From Hydromicrobium sp964415365 (GTDB lineage: Bacteria > Actinomycetota > Humimicrobiia > Humimicrobiales > Humimicrobiaceae): DNA of 64,000 bases. Where the stretch lies: positions 33,853 through 97,852 of the forward strand of contig CAYPYW010000005.1 of the NCBI GenBank assembly GCA_964415365.1, given 5' to 3'. Position numbers and translations under genes: made by a program. Under the pieces are notes generated by a model that saw only the letters and a program-made list of their open reading frames with translations, had not been told where the DNA came from and made no database searches. Of the stretch, positions 34,739 through 43,531 are shown in pieces (the first letter of the stretch is position 1; each line of letters starts with the position of its first letter).

Positions 34739-36082
34739 ATGACGCTGAAAGAAAGAGTAAAGCTATACACCGCAAAGACGGCCATACGGGGTGTATTAAA
34801 GGTACTTCCTAAAATTTCTGATGAGAGATGGCTTTCATTGATTAAAGGTCGGGTATACAAACTCAAGAAAAGGGAAGAGAGAGATTTTCTGGAGAACTTG
34901 CTTATAAATCTAAAGAGCGCGGCCTCGAGAGTATCCCCCCAGGTAAGAGAAAAAATAGTTATGAATTTGATAAATAATGCAATGATACAGGGTCAACCCA
35001 AGAGACTTGATTTTGCCAAAAAATACGGTTTTAATCCTCCAAACCTTTTAGTAATAAGCCCCACTATGAGATGCAATTTAAAATGCTATGGATGCTACGC
35101 ATGGCAGTATTCTAAAAAGAATGATCTTCCGTATGATGTCTGCAATAGAGTAATAGATGAAGCAAATGATATAGGACTTTACTTTTTTGTTATAACAGGC
35201 GGTGAACCATTTTGCTGGGATAAATTCTATGACTTTCTGGAAAGACACAATGAATCATTCTTCCAGATATATACAAATGGTCAATTAATAGATGATAAGG
35301 TCGCAAAAAAACTGGCAGAGCTTGGGAATGCAGTCCCATGTATCAGTGTGGAAGGATTTGAAAAAGAAACTGACATGAGAAGAGGCCAGGGAGCCTGGGG
35401 AAAAATTATGAAAGCAATGGATGCCCTGAATGATAATGGAGTGCTGTTTGGATTTTCTGTTACTGCCACCAGAGATAACAATGATCTTGTGGTTAGTGAT
35501 GAATTTGTTGATTTATTCATAGAAAAGGGAGCATTTATTGGATGGTACTTTAATTATATTCCTATAGGTAAAGAGCCCAATATGGAACTTATGCCTACTC
35601 CTGAACAAAGGGATTACAGAAGGGAAAGAATTTTAGAAATAAGAAAGAATAAGAAGCTGATAGTGGCTGATTTCTGGAATGACGGACCACTGGTAAATGG
35701 CTGTATGGCCGGTGGGAAAAACTACCTGCATGTTAACGTAAATGGTGATGTTGAGCCATGTGTTTTCGTACACTTTGCTGCTGATAATATAAAAGAGAAA
35801 AGCCTGACGGAAGTTCTAAATTCGGACTTCTTTAACGGATTCAGGAAAAGGCAGCCTTATACAAAAAATCATTTAAGACCATGTTGCATAATAGATAATC
35901 CCTATGTTTTAAGAGATATAGTTGCTGAAACTGGTGCTTATCCCACACATGATGGGGCCGAAACAGTTGTAGGGTGCCTGGCGGAACCTCTGGATAAGTA
36001 TGCCAGTGATTATAAGGAGATTGCAGATAAAGTATGGGAAGAAGAATATACTCCTGAAGAAGAGGGAGAGGCAGCAGTATAG
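34739..36082 (+). CDS. Radical SAM protein with SPASM-like C-terminal cysteines
   Basis: 447 residues. The radical SAM cluster motif is C112-x3-C116-x2-C119 (RCNLKCYGC), followed by FFVITGGEP. The C-terminal part has NGCMAGGKNYLHVNVNGDVEPCVF and RPCCIIDNP, the extra Fe-S ligands of SPASM-like proteins, and a late VVGCLAEP. An N-terminal helical region (1-95) is unusual. SPASM proteins often modify peptides, but no precursor-like gene lies nearby, so the substrate is unknown. AAGAGGTA precedes ATG. The infC promoter overlaps its stop codon. Confidence 0.85.
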   Translation: MTLKERVKLYTAKTAIRGVLKVLPKISDERWLSLIKGRVYKLKKREERDFLENLLINLKSAASRVSPQVREKIVMNLINNAMIQGQPKRLDFAKKYGFNPPNLLVISPTMRCNLKCYGCYAWQYSKKNDLPYDVCNRVIDEANDIGLYFFVITGGEPFCWDKFYDFLERHNESFFQIYTNGQLIDDKVAKKLAELGNAVPCISVEGFEKETDMRRGQGAWGKIMKAMDALNDNGVLFGFSVTATRDNNDLVVSDEFVDLFIEKGAFIGWYFNYIPIGKEPNMELMPTPEQRDYRRERILEIRKNKKLIVADFWNDGPLVNGCMAGGKNYLHVNVNGDVEPCVFVHFAADNIKEKSLTEVLNSDFFNGFRKRQPYTKNHLRPCCIIDNPYVLRDIVAETGAYPTHDGAETVVGCLAEPLDKYASDYKEIADKVWEEEYTPEEEGEAAV

Positions 36083-36108
36083 ACAAAATAATTAATAATT
36101 AGTATAAT
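36080..36108 (+). promoter_or_regulatory. Promoter of the infC-rpmI-rplT-pheST operon
   Basis: TAGACA (36080-36085, overlapping the preceding stop) and TATAAT (36103-36108) are 17 bases apart. Transcription should begin near 36115 and give a leader of about 200 bases before infC. Confidence 0.7.
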
Positions 36109-36114
36109 TCCGAA

Positions 36115-36290
36115 ATTAATAATATAAAATTGTTAAAAAGATAGAAAGAATAAGAAAAATAAGTAGAAATCATCTATTTCTCACCAGATGGCGGTTGTGT
36201 AAACCTGTTAATTTGGTTATTTAAATTTAGATTTAATTGAATGGGTAGATGATTAATCTGCCTATTTTTTTTCAAAAATGTTTATGGAGG
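36115..36290 (+). promoter_or_regulatory. infC leader with alternative RNA structures (L20-leader-like attenuator)
   Basis: AATCATCTA (36168-36176) is the exact reverse complement of TAGATGATT (36246-36254), with three further G-U pairs possible. The second segment is also the 5' arm and loop of the terminator at 36242-36272, so the two structures exclude each other. In Bacillus the same operon is controlled by ribosomal protein L20 binding a leader that switches between such forms. L20 is encoded third in this operon. The mechanism here is inferred from layout and pairing. Confidence 0.7.
36242..36272 (+). terminator. Intrinsic terminator (attenuator) in the infC leader
   Basis: TGGGTAGAT (36242-36250) pairs with ATCTGCCTA (36256-36264) through nine pairs, two of them G-U, around loop GATTA, and is followed by eight T bases (36265-36272). 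It stands before the infC coding region, so it is a regulatory attenuator rather than the end of the radical SAM gene's transcript only. Confidence 0.85.
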
Positions 36291-36314
36291 TGCAACTTCG
36301 AAGATAATAGAAGG

Positions 36315-36809
36315 ATTCGTGTAAACGAACAAATCAGGGTTCCAGAGGTCAGGTTGATTGCGGAAGATGGCAGTCAGGTTGGAGTAGTTCCAGTTAAAGA
36401 AGCATTAAAAACTGCTGAAGAAAAGGGACTGGATTTAGTTGAGGTTTCACCCAAAAGCAATCCACCTGTCTGCAGGATAATGGATTACAGAAAATATAAG
36501 TACCAGCTGGAGATATCGGAAAAATTAAAGAAGAAAAAGCAATCTCAGATTATCGTAAAAGAAATAAAATTAAGGCCGAAAATAGATACGAATGATCTCA
36601 ATACTAAAAAGAAGCAGATAGAGAAATTCTTAAAAAGCGGCTATAAGGTGAAGGTAACAGTAATGTTCAGAGGCAGAGAGATTGTACATAAAGAGCTGGG
36701 AATGAACATGTTAGATAGGTTGATGGAAGAACTGAAGGATAAATGTGTACCGGAATTAGAACCCAAATTAGATGGATACAATATAATTACGGTTTTAGCA
36801 CCAATTTAG
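36315..36809 (+). CDS. infC: Translation initiation factor IF-3, probable ATT start
   Basis: The protein has the IF-3 pattern: RVNEQIRVPEVRLIAEDGSQVGV, then DLVEVSPKSNPPVCRIMDYRKYKY, and the C-terminal domain IKLRPKIDTNDLNTKKKQIEKFLKSG. It binds the 30S subunit and checks start codons. The in-frame ATG at 36249 lies inside the terminator stem, and no ATG, GTG or TTG occurs in frame between it and the conserved region. ATT at 36315 would give about 164 residues beginning M-R-V-N-E-Q, and infC is known for ATT-type starts that allow self-control. The strong GGAGGTG (36286-36292) is oddly far (22 bases); a 7-codon ORF from ATG 36284 ends just before ATT. Confidence 0.93.
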   Translation: MRVNEQIRVPEVRLIAEDGSQVGVVPVKEALKTAEEKGLDLVEVSPKSNPPVCRIMDYRKYKYQLEISEKLKKKKQSQIIVKEIKLRPKIDTNDLNTKKKQIEKFLKSGYKVKVTVMFRGREIVHKELGMNMLDRLMEELKDKCVPELEPKLDGYNIITVLAPI

Positions 36810-36855
36810 AAATAAAATTATAATCTTAAGTAAATACAGTTGGAAGGATATTATT

Positions 36856-37050
36856 ATGCCGAAAATTAAAACTCATAAAGGTGCGGCTAAGAGATTCAAA
36901 ACTAGCGGGAGTGGAAAGATCCTCAGGGTAAAGGCGTATAAAGGTCATATCCTGACTAAAAAGACTGCTGAAAGGAAGAGGCGGTTAGGAATAACTCAGG
37001 AGGTTTCTGCTTCTGATAAGAAAAAAATAAGAAGACTATTAGGCAGATGA
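36856..37050 (+). CDS. rpmI: 50S ribosomal protein L35
   Basis: 64 residues, highly basic, starting MPKIKTHKGAAKRFKTSGSGKI, the universal L35 N-terminus, and ending in KKIRRLLGR. TGGAAGGAT lies six bases before ATG. It is part of the infC-rpmI-rplT operon and of the large ribosomal subunit. Confidence 0.98.
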   Translation: MPKIKTHKGAAKRFKTSGSGKILRVKAYKGHILTKKTAERKRRLGITQEVSASDKKKIRRLLGR

Positions 37051-37066
37051 GAAAGGTGTGATTTAA

Positions 37067-37423
37067 ATGACCAGAGTCAAAAGGGGGCAGGTCAAAAAAA
37101 GAAAGCATAAAAAAATATTAAAAGAAGCAAGGGGCTACTACGGTTCCAAAAGTAGAAGCTACAAAATTGCCAAAGAGCAATTGCTTAAATCAATGAGCTA
37201 TGCATACAGGGATAGAAAAAACAATAAAAGAAATTTCAGGAGATTGTGGATTACGAGGATAAATGCTGCAGCCAGGATAAATGGAATTTCATATAACGAA
37301 TTTATAAATGGATTAAAGAAAGCAAGTGTAGACATCAACAGAAAGATGCTATCAGAAATGGCAGTAAATGACCCTAATGCTTTTCAGAAATTAACTGAAG
37401 TCGCGAAGAAACAACTTGTATAA
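37067..37423 (+). CDS. rplT: 50S ribosomal protein L20
   Basis: 118 residues starting MTRVKRGQVKKRKHKKILK, with YGSKSRSYKIAKEQLLKSMSYAYRDRKNNKRNFRRLWI, the L20 core. It organises 23S rRNA early in assembly and in Bacillus also represses its own operon by binding the leader. AAAGGTGTG precedes ATG. The stop is five bases before the pheS start, so the synthetase genes appear to be co-transcribed. Confidence 0.98.
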   Translation: MTRVKRGQVKKRKHKKILKEARGYYGSKSRSYKIAKEQLLKSMSYAYRDRKNNKRNFRRLWITRINAAARINGISYNEFINGLKKASVDINRKMLSEMAVNDPNAFQKLTEVAKKQLV

Positions 37424-37427
37424 GATT

Positions 37428-38474
37428 ATGAGTGAAGAAGAAAAAAATATAGGTCAGTTAGAAAAAAGAATAGAGGCAGAGCTGAGCACTTTCAGTAGAG
37501 AGCTGGAGATGGTAAAAAGTCTAAATGAGCTGGAGAAGATAAGAACAAAGTATATTGGGAAGAAAAGCTTTTTGATTAAAACTTTAAAAGGCATAGGCAG
37601 CTTACCTGACAGTGTTAGGCCAATTGTTGGTAAAAAATCAAATATTGCGCGAAATAAAATAGAATCTGATATCCTGGAGAAAGAAAGATTTTTTAAGAGT
37701 ATTGAATACGAGAATAAATTAAAGAAAGAGAGTATTGATCTGTCACTGCCAGGAAGGAGTATTAAGCGGGGAAAAAAGAACATAATTTCCCGGGTTACCG
37801 AAGAAATTGAAGAGATTTTTATTGGCATGGGGTTTGAAATCGCAGAAGGTCCCGAAGTGGAGACCGATTATTACAATTTTGAGGCATTGAATACTCCTGT
37901 AGATCACCCTGCTAGATCACTGCATGATACATTTTTTATTTCTGATACTGTACTGCTCAGAACTCATACATCACCGGTTCAAATAAGATATATGGAAACT
38001 CATAAACCTCCTCTATTGATAATATCGTCAGGAAAAGCCTATAGAAGAGATTATGATGTATCACATACCCCTATGTTTACTCAGATAGAAGGTCTGGTAA
38101 TAGATAAAGGAATAAATTTTGGCAACCTTAAATGGACGCTTGAGACATTTGCTCATGAAATTTTTGGAAAGGATAGGGAAGTCAGGTTCAGGCCTCATTA
38201 CTTTCCGTTTACGGAGCCAAGTGCCGAAGTCGATGTTTCCTGTAATATATGTGACGGTAAAGGGTGCAGGGTATGTTCTGAGTCCGGATGGCTGGAAATC
38301 CTTGGGGCTGGAATGGTGGATCCTAACCTATATTCATATGTAGGATATAATCCGGAAGAAGTCAGTGGATTTGCCTTCGGGATGGGAATAGAGAGAGTTT
38401 GCATGTTAAAGTACGGCATTGACGATTTAAGACTGTTTTTCGAAGGTGATTTGAGATTTATCCATCAATTTTAA
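37428..38474 (+). CDS. pheS: Phenylalanyl-tRNA synthetase alpha subunit
   Basis: About 348 residues. An N-terminal coiled coil (1-90) binds tRNA. The class II core shows HPARSLHDTFF, LRTHTSPVQIRYM, YRRDYDVSHTPMFTQIEGL, and GFAFGMGIERVCMLKYG (motif 3). A zinc-like cysteine cluster, CNICDGKGCRVCSESGW, is present near residues 277-293, as in some bacterial PheS. The start is ATG 37428; the TTG at 37416 lies inside rplT. It forms the alpha2beta2 enzyme with the next gene. Confidence 0.97.
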   Translation: MSEEEKNIGQLEKRIEAELSTFSRELEMVKSLNELEKIRTKYIGKKSFLIKTLKGIGSLPDSVRPIVGKKSNIARNKIESDILEKERFFKSIEYENKLKKESIDLSLPGRSIKRGKKNIISRVTEEIEEIFIGMGFEIAEGPEVETDYYNFEALNTPVDHPARSLHDTFFISDTVLLRTHTSPVQIRYMETHKPPLLIISSGKAYRRDYDVSHTPMFTQIEGLVIDKGINFGNLKWTLETFAHEIFGKDREVRFRPHYFPFTEPSAEVDVSCNICDGKGCRVCSESGWLEILGAGMVDPNLYSYVGYNPEEVSGFAFGMGIERVCMLKYGIDDLRLFFEGDLRFIHQF

Positions 38475-38584
38475 CTTCTAATATATCCGTAATTTAACAT
38501 ATTTTATTATATATTTATTATATAATTATTTTTATTGAGAATCCTGTATTAAACAAATATCCGAAAAGAAGGGAAATTTAAGGA

Positions 38585-40990
38585 TTGAAAGTAACATTAA
38601 ACTGGATAAGTGAATTTTTAGATGCAAACTCACTTGAGCCGGAGGATATCGCCAATGCTTTGACTATGAGCGGAACCGAAGTTAAAAAGATTGAATATGT
38701 AGGCGGTAAATATAAGGATATAATTGTGGGAAAGATTGTTGATTTCTCTCCTCACCCGGGTGCCGATAAATTATCTCTATGCAAAGTTGATATAGGATCA
38801 AGCAAGCTAAGTATAGTCTGCGGTGCTAAAAATTTTAAAAAAGAAGACAGAGTTGCAGTAGCACTGCCTGGAGCAAAGATTAAAGATACCACCATAAGAA
38901 AAAGCAAGATAAGGGATCAGGTTTCTGAAGGAATGATGTGTTCCGAAATGGAATTAGGCCTTTCTTCCGAGTCAGAAGGCATAATGATTCTGGGCAACGA
39001 GTGTAAAGTAGGTGATAGTTTCTCAAAATCAGTCGGTCTGGATGATATTGTCCTGGAACTTGAGATTACGCCAAATAGGCCTGATTGTCTGAGTGTGATA
39101 GGAATTGCCAGAGAAATAAGTGCCTTGACTGGTGTTAAACTTATAATTCCTGGCTATGATTCTCAGAAAAAATCGAAAAAAGATTCCGCTTTTGATATTG
39201 AGATAAAAGACTATAACCTCTGTCCCAGGTATTCGGCAAGAATTTTCAGAAACATACCGGATGCTGAATCGCCTCAATGGCTTAAAAACAGACTTGTCCT
39301 CTGTGATGTAAGGCCTGTGGATTTGATTGTTGACCTTACTAATTATGTAATGCTGGAGACCGGCCAGCCGCTGCATGCTTTTGACAAAGACCGGTTATAC
39401 TCAGATAAAATTATAGTAAGAAGGGCTATAAAAAGAGAAAAGATAAGAACAATCGATGACTCTGTAAGAATCCTGGGTGAAGACGCACTGGTAATAGCAG
39501 ACGAGGAAAAAGCAGTAGCTATTGCTGGCATAATGGGAGGAAAAGATACGGAAATTAATCAGGATACAAAAAACGTGCTGCTGGAGTCAGCTAATTTCTA
39601 TGGGCCATCTATAATGAGAACCTCTAAAAAGATTGGACTCAGGTCGGAAGCTTCAAACAGGTTTGAGAAGAAAATTGACCCGATACTTACCGTATTTGCA
39701 ATTAAAAGATTTGAAGATTTATTAAAGAAAGTGGCAGGTTTTAGAGCAGAAGGATGCATATATGATAATTACAGGGAAGCAGACCGGGAAAGAAAAATTA
39801 ACTTAAGAATAGGTAGAGTCGGTCAGATTCTGGGGAAGGACATAGATAAGAAACTGATATCTGACATTTTTACAGGTTTAAAGATTAATAACAGAGTAAA
39901 AGATAATATTATAGAAGTGACCATCCCTTCCTTTAGGTATGAAGACCTTGAAAGGGAGATCGATCTTATTGAAGAAGTGGCAAGAATTTACGGATACGAT
40001 AAACTGGATTCTATTCCTACTGCAGCCAGTGACAGACGTGGAAAATATAGTCCATATCAGAAGGTAATTAGAGATATCAGACAGGCCCTCTGTGATATTG
40101 GGCTGAACGAAGTCATAAATTATTCTTTCACTAACACTGAAACACTTGAGAGACTTAAATTAAACCTGGAAGAAGAATATAAAGATAGTGTGGAGATATT
40201 AAATCCTATTAATGAAGATTTCAAGCTGTTAAGGACAACACTTCTTACGGCACTTATGAAAAATGTTAAAGATAATATCAATCATAATATAAAGGATATC
40301 GGAATATTTGAGATATCAAAAATCTTTAGGAAAAAAAGTTCCGGTAAACTACCTTTTGAGGTGAATATGCTCGGAGTTATTTTAACCGGAAAAGTATTAC
40401 AAAAGGGATGGAATGAAAGGGAGAGAGCTTTTGATTTTTATGATTTGAAAGGCATTCTGGAATTTATATGCGGTAAATACTATCCTTACGGCAGTCTTAA
40501 GATAGAAGAAGGAAAGTATGGGTTTTTTCACCCTGGAATCAGTGGGAACATAAGTATTGATGGTAAAAATATGGGAATAATCGGGATGATCCATCCATTA
40601 ATAATAGAAGAAACCGAAATAGATCAGAAAGTGTATTATATGGAATTGGATATGGATGAATTTATAAATAATATAAAGGAAATAATAGAGTATAAGTCTA
40701 TACCGGTATTTCCCTCTATAGGCATTGACCTTGCAATCGTGGTTGATGATAAAATAAAAAATAAAGAAATTATTGATGAAATAAAGGAAAGTGGAACCGA
40801 GTTGCTTAAAAAGGTAAAGCTTTTTGATATATATAGAGGGGAGCAGATAGATAAGAATAAAAAAAGTATGGCATATTCTTTAAGTTTTAGAGATAACAGC
40901 AGGACCTTAAAGGATACAGAAGTAGAGATAATAGTAAACAGGATACTGGAAAATTTAGGCAAGAAATTTAATGCAAAGATTAGAGAATAG
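38585..40990 (+). CDS. pheT: Phenylalanyl-tRNA synthetase beta subunit
   Basis: 801 residues, the normal bacterial length. The N-terminus MKVTLNWISEFLD is conserved; an EMAP-like tRNA-binding domain (about 40-150) is followed by the B3/B4 editing domain, the B5 domain, the catalytic-like core and the C-terminal FDX-ACB domain (YKSIPVFPSIGIDLAIVVDD). The start is TTG at 38585, supported by AGAAGGG upstream and the conserved protein start. A 110-base AT-rich gap after pheS might hold an internal promoter, but no clear one is visible. Confidence 0.97.
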   Translation: MKVTLNWISEFLDANSLEPEDIANALTMSGTEVKKIEYVGGKYKDIIVGKIVDFSPHPGADKLSLCKVDIGSSKLSIVCGAKNFKKEDRVAVALPGAKIKDTTIRKSKIRDQVSEGMMCSEMELGLSSESEGIMILGNECKVGDSFSKSVGLDDIVLELEITPNRPDCLSVIGIAREISALTGVKLIIPGYDSQKKSKKDSAFDIEIKDYNLCPRYSARIFRNIPDAESPQWLKNRLVLCDVRPVDLIVDLTNYVMLETGQPLHAFDKDRLYSDKIIVRRAIKREKIRTIDDSVRILGEDALVIADEEKAVAIAGIMGGKDTEINQDTKNVLLESANFYGPSIMRTSKKIGLRSEASNRFEKKIDPILTVFAIKRFEDLLKKVAGFRAEGCIYDNYREADRERKINLRIGRVGQILGKDIDKKLISDIFTGLKINNRVKDNIIEVTIPSFRYEDLEREIDLIEEVARIYGYDKLDSIPTAASDRRGKYSPYQKVIRDIRQALCDIGLNEVINYSFTNTETLERLKLNLEEEYKDSVEILNPINEDFKLLRTTLLTALMKNVKDNINHNIKDIGIFEISKIFRKKSSGKLPFEVNMLGVILTGKVLQKGWNERERAFDFYDLKGILEFICGKYYPYGSLKIEEGKYGFFHPGISGNISIDGKNMGIIGMIHPLIIEETEIDQKVYYMELDMDEFINNIKEIIEYKSIPVFPSIGIDLAIVVDDKIKNKEIIDEIKESGTELLKKVKLFDIYRGEQIDKNKKSMAYSLSFRDNSRTLKDTEVEIIVNRILENLGKKFNAKIRE

Positions 40991-40997
40991 ACAGTAA

Positions 40998-41726
40998 ATG
41001 ATAGTGGAATTTCCAGGTACAAGAGGTGAAATTGAGGAAAGCAGCAGCATACATCAATATCATTCATCTCTTGTTATTAAATATAAAAAAACCAGCACAC
41101 TGGTTGACTTTGGAACAAAATATAACCCACAATTAATAAAAAGTATAGCCGATTTTAACTTTATTTTGATAACACATGCCCACCCTGACCATTATATATG
41201 GACAGTTGAGGAAGAGAACAGGATAAACATTCCGGTTTACCTTACAAAAGTTGCTCTTGATTACGGTAAATATAAGCCTTTGAATTACAGAATTATTGAG
41301 AGTAGTAGAGAGTACAGGCTTAAAGACCTGCAGGTTACTGCATATAAAGTAATTCATTCTCTGAGGTGTCCTGCGGTAGGATATAAAATTAAAGGAGATA
41401 GAACTATAATTTATGCCCCTGATATCCTGGATTTTGAAGAAGATAAGGGAGTGGTGCTGAAGAGTATTGATGTGTTGATAGCCGATGGTTCCAGTCTTAA
41501 TATAAATATGGCGAGATACAGAGAAGGGAAGTTATTCGGTCATACCAGAATTAAGACTATAATAGGGTGGTGTAAGAAGTACGATATAAGCCGCTTGATT
41601 GTAACCCATTGCGGAAAGCAGATAGTAACAATGGATAAGGAGGAACTGGCAAAAAAACTGCAGGAATATGCAGAGGAAAAGGTTGATGTAACTATGGCTT
41701 ATGACGGGTACAGGATAGAAATATAA
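40998..41726 (+). CDS. Metallo-beta-lactamase-fold hydrolase
   Basis: 242 residues. The motif H60-A-H62-P-D64-H65 is the zinc site of the fold; IHSLRCPAVGYKI and YAPDILDF follow, the latter giving the bridging aspartate, and a final VTHCGK the last histidine. The family is close to RNase Z/PqqB/PhnP-like hydrolases; the target is unknown. It starts eight bases after pheT and probably shares its transcript, which ends at the strong terminator at 41785. Confidence 0.78.
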   Translation: MIVEFPGTRGEIEESSSIHQYHSSLVIKYKKTSTLVDFGTKYNPQLIKSIADFNFILITHAHPDHYIWTVEEENRINIPVYLTKVALDYGKYKPLNYRIIESSREYRLKDLQVTAYKVIHSLRCPAVGYKIKGDRTIIYAPDILDFEEDKGVVLKSIDVLIADGSSLNINMARYREGKLFGHTRIKTIIGWCKKYDISRLIVTHCGKQIVTMDKEELAKKLQEYAEEKVDVTMAYDGYRIEI

Positions 41727-41784
41727 TAGTTTTACTTTTATAAAACTTAAAAAACCTGGAGAAAACTTTAGGAATTTAAAAATC

Positions 41785-41816
41785 AAACGGGTAAGAAAAA
41801 CTTCTTACCCGTTTTT
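41785..41816 (+). terminator. Intrinsic terminator
   Basis: AAACGGGTAAGAA (41785-41797) pairs perfectly with TTCTTACCCGTTT (41802-41814) around loop AAAC, and the right arm runs into five T bases (41812-41816). It ends the transcript that includes pheST and the hydrolase gene. The arms are symmetric, but on the minus strand no gene needs it. Confidence 0.9.
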
Positions 41817-42083
41817 GACGCTGCATTGCTTTTTAGTTTTGTTTTAAGGTCGGGTGATCACCTCCTTTAAAATCCTAAATGAAGTTAGTTTCAATAGCTG
41901 TAACTTCTTTAGGGTCCGTATGCTACTTTTCCGGCATCTGCTTTTTTATTTTAGCAAAGGATAATGAAGATTTTCTGGAGATTTAATGAAGAGTTTTTAA
42001 AAAAAATATACAAAATACTTACTCCAGAATTTCTACATTTTTTTTTAATATAATTTCCCCAAAAATTAAAAAAGAGAGGGGAA
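41817..42083. other. Gene-free stretch with a 16S-3'-end-like sequence and small stem-loops
   Basis: GATCACCTCCTTT (41856-41868) equals the last bases of bacterial 16S rRNA including the anti-Shine-Dalgarno core, and lies in the perfect palindrome GGTGATCACC (41853-41862). Read on the minus strand it is a very strong ribosome-binding site, AAAGGAGGTGATC, but only short stop-broken frames follow. GAAGTTA and TAACTTC arms form a stem near 41881-41910. A T-rich tract comes after. I see no known RNA family; TATAAT at 42049-42054 may be the -10 box for the efflux genes. Confidence 0.35.
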
Positions 42084-43505
42084 ATGTTTAAAAATAAAAG
42101 GAAAATTATTTTTTTGATAGCTTCTGTGTTTGTTCTCCTTTTAATTTCAGTTATTTCCTTTTCCTGTATGGGAATGGGTCCTTTTTCTGGCTCAGCAAAT
42201 AATGTGGCTGATGAGGGTATTGAAACATTTGAGGTTCAGAGAGGTGATATTTACCAGCTTATTTCAACCACAGGAGCGGTAGATTCTGAGGCTCTGAATA
42301 CATATACAACCACAGCTTCGGGAGAGATACTTTCTGCCCTGGAAAAAGGAGATACTTTTAAAGAAGGGGATACACTGGTGGAAATCGATAATTCAGAAGG
42401 TATGCTTCAGCTGGAGAGAATTGAAAAAGATCTGGAGCTTTCGGAAATTTCTCTAAAAGCAGCGAAGTCAAATTATCAGGACGCTCTGGATGCAAATCAT
42501 ATTTCGGTCCAACTGACGGATCTTAATACCGAAAAAGCAGAGGAGTCTGCAAAAAGCGCACTTAACTCACTGGAAAGTGCTAATAAAAGTGCAGAACTCT
42601 CATACGAGAGTGCCGAGAGTGCATTAAAAGAAGCAAAAGAAGCTCTGTCAAGGGCCAAGAAGGATCCTGCTACTACTTCCGAGCAGCTAGATCAATATAA
42701 GTCAAATGTCGAATCGGCAGAAGAGCAACTTGAATCCGCAGAAATATCAGGTGAGTCTTCTGCATCTCAAGCAGAATCTTCTTACAATCAATCACTTCTT
42801 AGTCAGTCCTCTACTTACTGGAGCAATTTATCGAGTCTCCAGTCAGCAGAGTCACAGATCAGATCGACTTTAAATAGTATAAGTCAGGCAGAGATACAAT
42901 TAGAACTTGCTCAAATGGATTATGAGGAAGTTAAAGAAGGGCTTGATGATTATATATTATATGCTCCTTATAATGGAACTGTTGTTTCATCTGATTTCGA
43001 GGTGGGTAACCAAAGTGGTGGTAATACAATATCAATAATCAGCGATAGCTTTTTGGTGAACGCAACCGTAGGTGAGACTGACATCACAAAGGTTTCGGCA
43101 GGCAATGAAGCATATATTACTCTGGATGCCTATCCGGACAGTCAGTTTTCGGGAGAAGTGGAAAAAATCGTATCTGTTGCTGAAGAAGAGGGTAATATAG
43201 TTTCTTTCGGAATTATAGTTAAATTTAGCGGTACTGAAGACACCCAGATGTACTACGGACTTTCAGCTGATGTTGATATCGTGGTTGGAAAGGCTGAGGA
43301 TGTTTTATATGTACCTATTCAGGCGGTATATACTGAAAACGGGAAAAGTTATGTAGATCTTTTAACATCGGAACAGATAGACTCCGAAAATATTACACAA
43401 GCAGTAAAGAAAGTAGAGGTTACTACTGGCATAAATGATTACTCTTATATAGAAATAATTTCCGGACTGAAAGATGGAGATGTAATTGTAACTTCTAGAA
43501 TATAA
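42084..43505 (+). CDS. macA: Efflux periplasmic adaptor (MacA/HlyD family), lipoprotein
   Basis: 473 residues. A lipoprotein-like signal ends at Cys28 (SVISFSC). A split lipoyl domain (about 60-95) leads into a long coiled coil rich in Ser, Ala and Glu (ESAESALKEAKEALSRAKK, repeated SAEES units), then the second lipoyl half (YILYAPYNGTVVSSDFEVGNQ) and the beta-barrel and membrane-proximal domains. Such adaptors link a MacB transporter to an outer channel or, in monoderms, stand on their own. AGAGAGGGG precedes ATG. It heads an operon with the MacB ATPase and permease; no TolC-like gene is in view. Confidence 0.85.
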   Translation: MFKNKRKIIFLIASVFVLLLISVISFSCMGMGPFSGSANNVADEGIETFEVQRGDIYQLISTTGAVDSEALNTYTTTASGEILSALEKGDTFKEGDTLVEIDNSEGMLQLERIEKDLELSEISLKAAKSNYQDALDANHISVQLTDLNTEKAEESAKSALNSLESANKSAELSYESAESALKEAKEALSRAKKDPATTSEQLDQYKSNVESAEEQLESAEISGESSASQAESSYNQSLLSQSSTYWSNLSSLQSAESQIRSTLNSISQAEIQLELAQMDYEEVKEGLDDYILYAPYNGTVVSSDFEVGNQSGGNTISIISDSFLVNATVGETDITKVSAGNEAYITLDAYPDSQFSGEVEKIVSVAEEEGNIVSFGIIVKFSGTEDTQMYYGLSADVDIVVGKAEDVLYVPIQAVYTENGKSYVDLLTSEQIDSENITQAVKKVEVTTGINDYSYIEIISGLKDGDVIVTSRI

Positions 43506-43531
43506 TAAATAGTACAGAAAGATAGATAAGA

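Noticed and set aside
36249..36314. ATG 36249 as infC start
   Set aside because: It lies inside the attenuator stem and would add 22 residues unlike any IF-3 N-terminus.
41853..41868. Fragment of a 16S rRNA gene
   Set aside because: Only 13 bases match; the upstream sequence has no 16S helix 45 or other rRNA sequence.
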